Below, one piece after another: positions 7,022-16,424 of a DNA stretch of 64,000 nucleotides. This DNA comes from an uncultured Eubacteriales bacterium (GTDB lineage Bacteria > Bacillota > Clostridia > Oscillospirales > CAG-272). A program made the position numbers and the translations under genes. Each line of letters opens with the position of its first letter. The first letter of the stretch is position 1. The DNA lies in the NCBI GenBank assembly GCA_905187695.1, contig CAJJIY010000005.1, positions 1-64,000 on the forward strand, read 5' to 3'. The notes under the pieces were generated by a model. It did not search any database. It saw nothing but the letters and a program-made list of their open reading frames with translations, and was not told the DNA's origin.

Positions 7022-10000
7022 ATGAAAAAGAACACACGGCTTATTCTGCTGGCAGTGCTCACGCTTCTCATGGTAGGCCTCTTGGCCGTGGCTGCTTCGG
7101 CTGCGACGGTTGATGTCTACACGGATGGCGAGACGCCTGCGGGAGAGTATGACAATTTTGCCGGCCTTTGTGAGGCCATCGATCTGGAAGAAATTGCCCC
7201 TGCTAAAATCACAAGAATTGTGATTAACGCGGACACCGAAATGGCTGCCGCAGACGGCGCGATCAACCTGTCCGGCCTGACCCTTCCGGTCACGATTGTC
7301 GGCAACGGACATACGCTGAGGGTCAGCAAGGACTTTACGCTTCCGGGCGATGTCACCATTGAAGGACTCAATGTGTACTTGAGTGCCGTCATGAACGCCG
7401 GCAAAAAGGTCACGTTTGACGGTGGCTCGATCACTTCCGGCACCGAGGCCGGCACCCCCACCCGCCTGTTCGTGGTAAATGATGCCGATGCGGAGATTGT
7501 GGGCATGAACGGCTTCACAATGAATGTCAACAAGCCTTCCGTCGAAGCGATTTACCTCAGGCTCTTCAAGAGCGTCACTTTCACCGACTGTGCCATCGAA
7601 ACCTGGGGCGTTGCTTTCCTTATGAATGACGATGCCAACAACACGGGTATTCTGACGCTGAACAATTGCACGCTGAACACCGGCAGCGGAAGAAAAGACT
7701 ACAAATGGCTCCACTGCGGAAACAGCGCCAGGTTTGCGCAGATCATTGTGAACGGCGGCACTTACTACGGTAAGTGGCACACTGGCGGCACAAAAATCAC
7801 CATCAACAGCGGCACCTTTGAGAGCGATGAAGATGTTCTGCTCACCGTGGGCGATGGCGATTATGCCGGCCAGTATATCATCAACGGCGGCGATTTCCTG
7901 ATGAGCGATATGACACGGAAGCAGGTAAAGATCTTCGATGCCTACGGAGCGGCGCAGCATGGCTCCTATTGGGCTGAAGAGGACGCCGACAAGGCAGCCA
8001 TCCGCATCCTGGGCGGCACTTTCACGGTTCTCGGCGATGGTTCCGTGATTGATTCCAGACTTGCCAGATACCATATCGTTATTGAAGACGGCACATTCAC
8101 CAGCAAGGGCGGAAATAAGGATGGTGCCATGCTGTTCCGTTTCCGGAACGCGAGTGTCGGTACGAACTTTATTGTTCGTGGCGGTACATTCAATAACAAC
8201 GGCGGCTGGCGCGGTCTTTTCAATGCGGCCGGCATGAATATGATCATTTCGGGCGGTAACTTCACCTCCAATGGCCGTATCTTCGGTATGCATGACAGTG
8301 ACGGCGGCCCTTATACGCTTACGATCAGCGACGGTACTTTCAAATCTACCGGCGCAGAACTGATCTTCTTGGACGGTAAAAATGCTTCCAAGTGCGGAAT
8401 CACCATCAGCGGCGGCGATTTTGAATCGACCGGCAGTGCTGTTGTAGAATTCGGTAATGCCGCTTACGGTGCAACCTGTAAAATTACCGGCGGTACTTTC
8501 ACCAACCCGAACGGCTATGTCTTTGTTGCAGCCGGTGCTGCGATCACCATCGGCACGGTAGAAGGCACTCCTGCTCCCGTTTTCACTTCCGGAAATGTCA
8601 TCTTCCGGATGGTCGATAACGATGTGCTGTCCCCTGTGACGATCAACGGCGGCGTTTTCAATGCCACCGGCAACGGAAAGATTTTCCTGATCGGCGCTTC
8701 TGCCATTAAACGCAATTTGGCCGGCGAGATGACGGATATTGAGGATGACGGCGCCAAGAAGGGCCGCGTAACCATCCAGGGCGGCACATTCTCTTCCGAA
8801 TTTGGCGCGGCCATTGAATACACCACAATCTACAACTTGGCTCAGGTAACCATTACGGCGGCCGGCGACTTTACTGCCTGCAAGGTTCCGCTCAAGATGT
8901 GCACCGACAGCCAGCTGACCGGCATCGAACTGCTGACGGCCGGTTGCATCGCCACAAATACCTTCCATATGCTCACACCTGCGGCAGATGGTTCCTCCTC
9001 TTCTTCGGCGGCGGGCACCACCTGGTATAAGGATGTGGAAGCTCTTTGGAATAACCTTGACAATAGCTATGAAGACGGCGAGATCACGCTGTTGGCAGAT
9101 CAGAATTATGCCATTGACCTCACCGGCCACAACTTCTATGCGGTGGTTCATGTGAACGGCAAGGCCATCAATCCCGAGCTGATCACCGGCGCCGTGCTGG
9201 GTGGCGCTCCTGAAGAGGGAACCGTTACCATGGATTGCTCCAAGACGGTCATCGCGTCCTCTCAGGTCACGCTTAAGGACAACATCGTGGTTTCGTTCAA
9301 GGGCGTTCGTCTGGCTCACGGTCAGACCAAGCTGGTCGTCACCATTGCCGGCAAGCGGTTTGAACTGAATGTGGCAGACGCGGTGCAGACCGAAGCAAAT
9401 GCCTACAGAGCCTGGCACGAGAAATATCTGGATCCGAACGATCTTGACGAAGATGGAAATCCCAAAGAAAAGAGCCGGTACAACTACCTGACGGAAGCTC
9501 TTCCCGAATACACCTTCACTTTCGAGGGTCTGGTTCCTCAGTGCTACGACACCAATGTGACGATCACCGACGAGGCCGGTACCGGCACCGAAATCTTCAA
9601 CCTGAAGGCATATTGCGAAACTGTCAAGGTTGATAAGCCCGAGTTCACCGCAGTGGCGGATGCGCTCCTCGTCTACGGCGAGGCTGCCCGCCAGTATGTG
9701 GAAAACGAAGTAGTGGCCGCTCCCGAAGGTTTCGAGGCTCCCACGCCCGGCGATGTCTCCAAGACTGAGATCACGGGTGTTGTCTTCCAGAGCGCTCGTC
9801 TGAACCTTGCCGACAAGGTTTCTCTGGTCTTCCGTGTGGAACTGACCGGTAATCTTGCCGAATACACCGTCACGGTGGGCGGCAACCCTGTCACGCCCGT
9901 GCTGGTGGAAGGAACAACCTACGATATTACGGTGGATCTGGCTGCCAGCCAGCTGACGGACGGAATTACGCTGTCGGTGGTGAAGGGCGAAGAGACTGCT

Positions 10001-10114
10001 ACGCTGACCTACGGCGTTGCGAACTACATCGTCAATATGCAGTCCGACACCGCAATTGCCAACTTCCTTAAGGCGATTTGGCTCTACGGCGTAGCCGCCG
10101 CTGCTACGGTTTAA
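7022..10114 (+). CDS. Secreted right-handed beta-helix protein with paired C-terminal modules
   Basis: A 1030-residue exported protein. Residues 1-28 are a signal peptide (KK, hydrophobic core, ending AASAA). Residues ~60-650 are built from repeats of the type I-x-GGTF-x-S with short hydrophobic strands (for example TISDGTFKST, ITGGTFTNPN), the pattern of a right-handed parallel beta-helix. Residues ~700-1030 hold two related modules, marked by FEGLVPQCYDTN, ADALLVYGEAARQY, FQSARLNLADKVSLVF and NYIVNMQSDTA; the same pair occurs in the neighbouring protein at 10651. No LPXTG motif or S-layer homology domain is seen, so anchoring is unexplained. GGAGAG precedes ATG 7022. The role may be adhesion or glycan binding; no catalytic motif is seen. 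Confidence 0.75.
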   Translation: MKKNTRLILLAVLTLLMVGLLAVAASAATVDVYTDGETPAGEYDNFAGLCEAIDLEEIAPAKITRIVINADTEMAAADGAINLSGLTLPVTIVGNGHTLRVSKDFTLPGDVTIEGLNVYLSAVMNAGKKVTFDGGSITSGTEAGTPTRLFVVNDADAEIVGMNGFTMNVNKPSVEAIYLRLFKSVTFTDCAIETWGVAFLMNDDANNTGILTLNNCTLNTGSGRKDYKWLHCGNSARFAQIIVNGGTYYGKWHTGGTKITINSGTFESDEDVLLTVGDGDYAGQYIINGGDFLMSDMTRKQVKIFDAYGAAQHGSYWAEEDADKAAIRILGGTFTVLGDGSVIDSRLARYHIVIEDGTFTSKGGNKDGAMLFRFRNASVGTNFIVRGGTFNNNGGWRGLFNAAGMNMIISGGNFTSNGRIFGMHDSDGGPYTLTISDGTFKSTGAELIFLDGKNASKCGITISGGDFESTGSAVVEFGNAAYGATCKITGGTFTNPNGYVFVAAGAAITIGTVEGTPAPVFTSGNVIFRMVDNDVLSPVTINGGVFNATGNGKIFLIGASAIKRNLAGEMTDIEDDGAKKGRVTIQGGTFSSEFGAAIEYTTIYNLAQVTITAAGDFTACKVPLKMCTDSQLTGIELLTAGCIATNTFHMLTPAADGSSSSSAAGTTWYKDVEALWNNLDNSYEDGEITLLADQNYAIDLTGHNFYAVVHVNGKAINPELITGAVLGGAPEEGTVTMDCSKTVIASSQVTLKDNIVVSFKGVRLAHGQTKLVVTIAGKRFELNVADAVQTEANAYRAWHEKYLDPNDLDEDGNPKEKSRYNYLTEALPEYTFTFEGLVPQCYDTNVTITDEAGTGTEIFNLKAYCETVKVDKPEFTAVADALLVYGEAARQYVENEVVAAPEGFEAPTPGDVSKTEITGVVFQSARLNLADKVSLVFRVELTGNLAEYTVTVGGNPVTPVLVEGTTYDITVDLAASQLTDGITLSVVKGEETATLTYGVANYIVNMQSDTAIANFLKAIWLYGVAAAATV

Positions 10115-10142
10115 TCGCTTCGCGAAAGGAGAATGTAAGATC

Positions 10143-10262
10143 ATGAAAAAACTGAATTTTGTAACACCTGAAGCGGAAATCATTCTTTTCGCAAGTGCGG
10201 ATGTCATTACGGCCAGCACGGACAGCACGGATCCGATCGACATGCCGAAAGATAATCTGTAA
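10143..10262 (+). CDS. Small acidic peptide, family A member 1
   Basis: A 39-residue open frame after GAAAGGAG (10124-10131), 28 bases downstream of the beta-helix gene. It begins MKKLNF, then a hydrophobic core (PEAEIILFASADVITAS), then an acidic polar tail (TDSTDPIDMPKDNL). The core aligns with the 57-residue peptide at 41660: P, A, hydrophobic residues, D, V/I-I, x-A-S fall at matching positions. There is no signal peptide and no cysteine. Function is unknown. The good ribosome binding site and the matching pattern at a distant locus argue that it is real. Confidence 0.6.
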   Translation: MKKLNFVTPEAEIILFASADVITASTDSTDPIDMPKDNL

Positions 10263-10650
10263 GGTTATTTGACAAATTCACATCGGGCGCCTTCGGGCGC
10301 CCGCCCCCTCGCCCAACACCTCAAAAGGGTGTTGGGCTATCGGGCTTTGCGGCCCATGCTCGAAATTCTTTGCTTTTTGTCGCAAAGTGTCCTTTCTCCA
10401 CGGATACCGGCGACAGGAAAAAGAGACCGACCATCCGCCTTTTTCATAGCAATGGACAACCATGGCTGACCCTGGACAGTCAATTTCGTTTTTACGCGTT
10501 TTTTTGGGTGGAACGCGGATCAACGCAATCGACAAACGGCCTTTCGGGATCGCAACCAGTGACACCAGTGAAACAGGGCGCGGTCAGACAAACCGCGCAA
10601 AACCGAGTCGTTACAATAAAAAGGAAAAAAGAAAGGAACAGGAAAAAGAA
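10263..10650. other. GC-rich structured intergenic region
   Basis: No coding region is supported. Several inverted repeats are visible: GGGCGCCTTCGGGCGCCC (about 10284-10301) and CCCAACACC/GGTGTTGGG (about 10312-10337). None ends in a T tract. TTGACAAATTCACA (10269-10282) matches the promoter region of the second small peptide (41584-41597) over 14 bases but has no -10 at the right distance. Leader RNA for the following gene is possible. Confidence 0.4.
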
Positions 10651-13600
10651 ATGAACATAAAAAAAACACTTCGTTTTTTCCTTCTTGCCTTTGCCGTTTC
10701 ACTTCTTTTCACACTGACCGCGCTGGCCGCCTCGGCCGCCGATCATTATGTGGTGCTGGATGAGAATGAAACCGAGGTCGGAAGGGCAGAAACATTGCAG
10801 TCGGCCTTTACGCTTTGTACGGCCGATGGCTATACAATCAGATTACTGGACAATGTGACCGAACCGAACAATTCGGCAACGGTCAACGCATGGCCGACCA
10901 CCGAACTGATTATTGACGGTGACGGCAACAATCTGACATTCAGCAGTTGGGGCGTTTTCCTCCAAAAGCCGATCCGCACGGTCTTTAAAAACCTGACCAT
11001 CGGCTCCAACGCCTCGCTGGGTGAAAAGCTCTTTCATCTGGGCAACAGTTCGGCCGGGGGCTTGCTCACATTTTCCAATGTGACCCTGTTCGGCAACATT
11101 CATGCGGCCGGCGCCGACATCCTTATTAAAAGCGGCAGCTATCAAAGCTCGCATGACTACGGCATTTTCGACATCAATGATAACGCCAAGTTTTCCAAAA
11201 TCACCATTGAGGACGGCACCTTTGTCTATTCCGGCTCAAAATCCTGCCTAAAGGTCGCCACGCTGTCAAGCGGCACTTCCGCCGGAGCGGAAGCCGATGC
11301 CGACCGGGCCATCCTACGCATCTCGGGCGGCTCTTTTACCGGCGGCCCGCAAGGGGTGATTGATTTTGACGGTTATCCCGACCAGAACGGCCGTCTGACC
11401 AAATACAACATTGTCATCGAAGGCGGCACTTTTACCAACCTTGGCGAAGGCGGTAACGCCTGCATTTTCCGTATCCGCAACCGTTCTTTCGGCAGTAAAG
11501 TCATCATCCGGGACGGCAATTTTGTCCACGGACAGGGCGGCCGCGGCGTTTTCAACGCGGCCGGCGCCACGATTGAGGTTTCGGGCGGTGAATTTACTTC
11601 TGCGGTTGGTGTTTTCAACTGCACGGACGGAGACTGCGTTTCCCCCGTTACTGTGAACGGCGGCGTTTTCCGCGCCACCGGGACAGGCTCTGTTTTGCGC
11701 ATGGTCGCGGCCAATAACGGCAGAGATGTCGAAAAGCAGGGGCACACCGTTCTTTCCGGCGGTGAATTTTACAGCGAAAACGGCCCGATCGTGCTGTATA
11801 CCACGGCATATTCCGGCGCATCGCTTGGGATCACGGGCGGTACCTTCGCGCCCGGCGGCATTCAACCCGCCATTAGTAACACCGCCGCGGGCACATTCTC
11901 GCTGACCGGCGGCAAATTCCGCGGCATCATCGGTGCCGAGCCTGATTCCGGGTACGGCGTGGCGAAAAACGGCGAAGAAGAGGAGATCGTATCCTTGGAA
12001 ACATTGGGTTATTATCAGGTATTGGCCGCAAACGGCGAATCGTCCGGCTACTATAAAACACCGCAGCAGGCGTTGGCGGCCGTCACGGCCGGCGGCACGG
12101 TTCGGCTGCTTGCGGATGACACATTGAGCTCTTCGCTGGTGTTCAGCCGCGATTTTACCTATTTCTTTGACGGAAACGGTCACTCCCTGACCTTTGCCTC
12201 CGGCAAATATATTCAGATTGTCGGCACCGGCCGGATCACGCTCAGAAACCTTACGGTAGAGGTGGGTGCCGCTGACAGACTGAGCGCGCGCTGGCTCTTC
12301 CTTGACACGGCTTCTCAGGAAGCCAAGCTGACCATTGAAGGCGGCAACTATTACGGTTACTTCCTCGGCAACGGCGCCACGGTCCACATCAAGAGCGGAA
12401 ATTTCTTCGGAAACAGCGAGCACGGTATCATTGATATCGGCAGTTCGCTTGCGGTCTCCCGTGTGGTAATCGACGGCGGCGTATTTACCTATACCGGCAC
12501 CGAACAGCCGGGCGTCAGCAAGTCAATCATTTATGTGCGCAATACCAGCGGCCGTTCTTATGACGCCGCGGCCGGCAGTGACGGGCATGAAATTCTCGTT
12601 ATCAACGGCGGCACCTTTAAGGGTGGTATTGACGGCAAAATCGAGATTTTCAGTTCCCGTTACACCGTCCGGATCAACGGCGGCGCTTTTAACAGCGTCG
12701 GCTCGGAAAAGACCCGTTGCGTCATCCGTCTGCGCAATGCGTCCAAGGGCGGCAAGCTTTACATCACGGGCGGCACTTTTACCCAGACTTATTATAAATC
12801 CGACCGGCGTGCCATCATCAACGCCGCGGGCAGCACCGTTTATATTTCGGGCGGTACTTTTACCTCGGATTATTGCGCCATCGGCATGACCGACTATGAG
12901 TGCCTTTCGGATGTGTATGTGTCCGGCGGCACTTTCATCGGCGGAACGCTGGATGAGGACGAAAATCTCATTCCCGGTTTTGCCGATTTCATGGATTCCA
13001 ACGGCCGCGGTAAACTGGAAATCACCGGCGGCCGCTTCCCGCGCAGCGTACTGCGCTATATGCCGGTCGGCTACACCACCTTTACCGACGCCAAGGGATT
13101 TGTGTGCGTCAAGCCGGTAATGACCGGCATCCGGAGCGCTTCCATCTCGCTCGGCTCCAGCATTCTGGTGCAGTATCATGTGGATCTCGCGCCGGAGGAT
13201 TTCGGCGCCGTCATGTGCTTCAACATGGCAGGGAAAACGCTCACCGTGACGGGTATTCAGAGCGACCGGGAATGGATCTTTACCTTCCCGCTGGTCACGC
13301 CGCAGTGCATGACCGATACCATTACGGCCGTGCTTCAGAAAAACGGCGCGGCACTGGATACGGTTCCGGACTTTACGGTCCGCGGTTATTGCGACCAGTT
13401 GCTTGCCAAGACCGTGGCTGACGGGTATACCGGAAAACAGCTCACGGCCATGAAGCGGCTGGTGGTCGATCTGCTCACCTATGGCGCCGAGGCGCAGAAA
13501 TACGCCGGGCATCATGTGGAGACCCCTGCGGACGAAAATCTCGGGCTTTACGCTCCCACGCCTTACGAAAAGGCCACAGATGATTGCCGGAGCGTGTACA

Positions 13601-16086
13601 ACACCGGCAAGGTGACATTCACCTCCGCCTTGTTGCGCCTTGACAGTCAGATTCAGGTCCGCTTCAACTTTACCGCCGCCAACACGACCGGTCTGGTGCT
13701 GAAGATCCGTATCGGCACGGGAGAAGAGCGTGTTCTTTCCTACAGCGCAACCGAAAACGGATATACCGCGCTGAGCGAGCCGCTCTCCATCGCGGATGTG
13801 AGTACGCTTCTCACGGTCACGGCCTATGAAAACGGCACGGCCGGCTCGACCGTCACCTACAGCGTCCGTTCTTACATCGCGGCCATGCAGGAAAGCAACG
13901 ATCCCGCCACGGCGCTTATCCGCGATCTTTACACCTACAGCCTTTCCGCCACGGCCTATAATGCCGCCATGGGAACCTTTACACCGGTGCTCCGGATTGC
14001 CGTCACCAGTGATATTCATCTGTGCTATCCGGAGGCCGGCGTGCCGAACGCTGCCGGCTCGACCAACAGCTTTTCCGATGTGGCGTATGATCGTGTGGCC
14101 AAAATGATGGCCGCTATCAAGGCGCACGCCGACAGCACTTCTTATACGGGGCTGGATGCGCTTCTGGTGGCCGGAGATTTCTCGGACGATGGCAACTTCA
14201 ACAATCAGTATAACGGTACCAGCCGTGAGGACCCCAATCAGATGCAGAGTGTTGTCAACCTGCTCAAGCGGGAACTGAACAGCAACGGACTCGATGCCGC
14301 CAAGCTGATGCTGGTCATGGGCAACCATGAATATTATCTGGGCGAAAAGCACAACCCCGGCAATCCGTCCGCCGCGCTGGCCGAGGCGCAAAGCAACTTT
14401 ATGAGCATTGTCAATTCGCTCCTTGCTTCGGATGTCAGCAGCGCCTATAACAACATCGGCGATGTTCACTATAAGATCGGTTCCTATCATTTCATCGGTC
14501 TGTCTCCTGATATCAACCGTTGCAACCAATTCAGTCAGAGTAAGGCAGACTGGCTGGAAGCCGAACTGCTGAAAGTCAAGGCCGAGGCCGATTATGATCC
14601 GGAACGCCCGATTTTCGTTTTCCAGCACATCGGTATTGCGGGCACCATGTACGGGTATGAGTCCGACACAACCTCCAATCTGTGCCTCAAGAAAGTGCTT
14701 GATCAATGGCCGCAGGTGGTGAATTTCTCAGGCCACACGCACGCCAATCTGGACGATCCCCGCGCCATTGATCAGTTCAACTTTACGGCGCTTGAGACCT
14801 GCACGCTCCGTTATTACGGCACCAGCGGCGGCTCGCCCACAAACACGGTGGGCGGTCTCTTCGGCGGCGGTATGGACGGGATTACCGAGCAGGGCGAAAT
14901 GAACGGTGCCATGTTCTACATTGTGGAGGTCGGCGCGCAGAATCAGATGCTGGTCCACCGCTATGATGTGCTGTCCGGCCAGTTTATCGGCGAACCGCTT
15001 CTTGTCGATTCGATCGGCCGCAAAGAGCTCTTTACTTTCAACGACGACCGTTCTTACTTCTCCGGCGAGCTGGAATACAGCGCCGAGGATCAACTCTCGC
15101 CCCGCGTGATTTCGGCCAACTATGCGCTCTTTGATATCCCGAAGCCGGAAGGCGATGATTATCTCCAACGTTTCTGCTGCGATCTGTACGAGGGAAGCGG
15201 CAACAGCCTTTCCTATCGCTATCGCATCTGGCGTTTGGCCGGTACCAACCGCTATGACCTTCCTTATGAGGTGACGCTGCCGCTTGGAAATCTGAAAGCC
15301 GGCACGACCTACACGGTCAAAGTGTATGCTTACACCTGCTGGGGCAGAGGCAGCCGTTCGCCGCTCGTTTATACCTTTACCACCGCGCCGGCTTCCGGCA
15401 CGCTGACGCCGGACATTTTCAGTTTGTCTGTGAGCGGTTCGACCGTCAAGAACGCTGTCAATGGTGAAACGCTCCAAAAGTATGCCACGGCCACGGCCGG
15501 AAGTAGCAAACTGACCTTCACCGGTGCCGGCAACTATCAGTACAATCTGAAAGACGAGTTTGAGTATCTCTACCGTTCCTACACGCTGGAAACCGTTTTC
15601 ACTCTTTCCGAATTGCCCGCAAACGGCAAGACAGTCGTGCCGGTGGGCACTTACGAGACGGGTGGATTTGCGCTTCGGGTCATCGGAAACGGTTCCAACA
15701 GCGCCAATCTCCATTTTGCCATGATCAATTCCGACCGCTCGGTGTCCGAGGTGTCGGTGTCTTCTGCCATTAAAGCGGGAACAACCTATCATGTCACGGC
15801 CACCTATGACGGTGCGAACATGAAACTTTACCTCAATGGCACACTGGTGGATACGGTGGCCGAGACCCGTGTCATGATCCTGCCCAACATCTACGCATTC
15901 AACCTGACCATCGGTTCGGATGCCAACTGGGACAGACAGTACATGGAGACCGGTCTGCTTGAAAACGCGTACAAACGCGGCACCGGTGAATTGTACATGA
16001 AGGGGACTGTTTCGGTGGTGAACCTGTACAGCCGGGCGCTTACTCAAAGCGAAGTGACCAGTTCCTATCAGGCGCACAAAAATTAA
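10651..16086 (+). CDS. Giant secreted beta-helix protein with metallophosphoesterase and LamG-like domains
   Basis: An 1811-residue exported protein. ATG 10651 follows AAAGGAACAGGAA and opens a signal peptide (~residues 1-30, ending LAASAA); the upstream in-frame extension lacks one. Two beta-helix blocks with GGTF-type repeats cover ~60-440 and ~465-820. A pair of C-terminal-type modules like those of the 7022 protein follows (LVTPQC, LTYGAEAQKYA). A metallophosphoesterase domain spans ~1112-1435 with all metal motifs: SDIH (D1121, H1123), GDFSDDG (D1176), GNHE (H1226), GHTH (H1362, H1364). A fibronectin-III-like stretch and a concanavalin/LamG-like domain (~1590-1811) end the protein. It could be a surface nucleotidase or phosphodiesterase held on glycans. 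No LPXTG motif is seen. Confidence 0.8.
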   Translation: MNIKKTLRFFLLAFAVSLLFTLTALAASAADHYVVLDENETEVGRAETLQSAFTLCTADGYTIRLLDNVTEPNNSATVNAWPTTELIIDGDGNNLTFSSWGVFLQKPIRTVFKNLTIGSNASLGEKLFHLGNSSAGGLLTFSNVTLFGNIHAAGADILIKSGSYQSSHDYGIFDINDNAKFSKITIEDGTFVYSGSKSCLKVATLSSGTSAGAEADADRAILRISGGSFTGGPQGVIDFDGYPDQNGRLTKYNIVIEGGTFTNLGEGGNACIFRIRNRSFGSKVIIRDGNFVHGQGGRGVFNAAGATIEVSGGEFTSAVGVFNCTDGDCVSPVTVNGGVFRATGTGSVLRMVAANNGRDVEKQGHTVLSGGEFYSENGPIVLYTTAYSGASLGITGGTFAPGGIQPAISNTAAGTFSLTGGKFRGIIGAEPDSGYGVAKNGEEEEIVSLETLGYYQVLAANGESSGYYKTPQQALAAVTAGGTVRLLADDTLSSSLVFSRDFTYFFDGNGHSLTFASGKYIQIVGTGRITLRNLTVEVGAADRLSARWLFLDTASQEAKLTIEGGNYYGYFLGNGATVHIKSGNFFGNSEHGIIDIGSSLAVSRVVIDGGVFTYTGTEQPGVSKSIIYVRNTSGRSYDAAAGSDGHEILVINGGTFKGGIDGKIEIFSSRYTVRINGGAFNSVGSEKTRCVIRLRNASKGGKLYITGGTFTQTYYKSDRRAIINAAGSTVYISGGTFTSDYCAIGMTDYECLSDVYVSGGTFIGGTLDEDENLIPGFADFMDSNGRGKLEITGGRFPRSVLRYMPVGYTTFTDAKGFVCVKPVMTGIRSASISLGSSILVQYHVDLAPEDFGAVMCFNMAGKTLTVTGIQSDREWIFTFPLVTPQCMTDTITAVLQKNGAALDTVPDFTVRGYCDQLLAKTVADGYTGKQLTAMKRLVVDLLTYGAEAQKYAGHHVETPADENLGLYAPTPYEKATDDCRSVYNTGKVTFTSALLRLDSQIQVRFNFTAANTTGLVLKIRIGTGEERVLSYSATENGYTALSEPLSIADVSTLLTVTAYENGTAGSTVTYSVRSYIAAMQESNDPATALIRDLYTYSLSATAYNAAMGTFTPVLRIAVTSDIHLCYPEAGVPNAAGSTNSFSDVAYDRVAKMMAAIKAHADSTSYTGLDALLVAGDFSDDGNFNNQYNGTSREDPNQMQSVVNLLKRELNSNGLDAAKLMLVMGNHEYYLGEKHNPGNPSAALAEAQSNFMSIVNSLLASDVSSAYNNIGDVHYKIGSYHFIGLSPDINRCNQFSQSKADWLEAELLKVKAEADYDPERPIFVFQHIGIAGTMYGYESDTTSNLCLKKVLDQWPQVVNFSGHTHANLDDPRAIDQFNFTALETCTLRYYGTSGGSPTNTVGGLFGGGMDGITEQGEMNGAMFYIVEVGAQNQMLVHRYDVLSGQFIGEPLLVDSIGRKELFTFNDDRSYFSGELEYSAEDQLSPRVISANYALFDIPKPEGDDYLQRFCCDLYEGSGNSLSYRYRIWRLAGTNRYDLPYEVTLPLGNLKAGTTYTVKVYAYTCWGRGSRSPLVYTFTTAPASGTLTPDIFSLSVSGSTVKNAVNGETLQKYATATAGSSKLTFTGAGNYQYNLKDEFEYLYRSYTLETVFTLSELPANGKTVVPVGTYETGGFALRVIGNGSNSANLHFAMINSDRSVSEVSVSSAIKAGTTYHVTATYDGANMKLYLNGTLVDTVAETRVMILPNIYAFNLTIGSDANWDRQYMETGLLENAYKRGTGELYMKGTVSVVNLYSRALTQSEVTSSYQAHKN

Positions 16087-16098
16087 CTCCAATGCAGA

Positions 16099-16124
16099 AG
16101 AGAAGGCTTTCCGGCCTTCTCTTT
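16099..16124 (+). terminator. Intrinsic terminator
   Basis: AGAGAAGGC/GCCTTCTCT stem followed by TT. Confidence 0.65.
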
Positions 16125-16128
16125 GGAA

Positions 16129-16159
16129 AATCCGGGGCAGAAACGGCCCCGGATTTTTT
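16129..16159 (+). terminator. Second intrinsic terminator
   Basis: AATCCGGGGC/GCCCCGGATT stem followed by a run of T; stronger than the preceding hairpin. Confidence 0.8.
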
Positions 16160-16302
16160 GCGTTGTCAAAGCGTAAAGTACATCATAGGATGAAAAGGGA
16201 ATTCCGCGGACTGTACGCCGACCGTGAAATCGGAATTTTTAACAGAATCTTCTCATTTTTTTTGTGAAATACTGAGAATTTAAAAAAAGTGCTCGTAAAG
16301 AC

Positions 16303-16331
16303 TTGACTATTTGTTAAAAAAAATATACAAT
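16303..16331 (+). promoter_or_regulatory. Sigma-A promoter for the third beta-helix protein
   Basis: TTGACT (16303-16308), 17 bp, TACAAT (16326-16331). Confidence 0.65.
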
Positions 16332-16424
16332 AGAGTTGTGAAAATGTAACGTCAGCAGTCTGCTGTTTTCCTGCCGGCGTTGCAACAACCCCGTGATATT
16401 TCTGTAACAAAAGGAGAAAAAATC

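Larger units (their letters stand above)
16087..16424. other. Intergenic region with double terminator and promoter
   Basis: No gene seen. It holds two terminators (16099-16124 and 16129-16159), an AT-rich stretch, and the promoter of the third beta-helix gene. Confidence 0.6.

Noticed and set aside
6836..10243. Minus-strand frame of 1135 codons across the first beta-helix gene
   Set aside because: Shadow produced by the repetitive, GC-biased codons of the secreted protein; no start site or domain. The same holds for the minus-strand frames at 11314-12423, 12523-14706 and 14728-16092.
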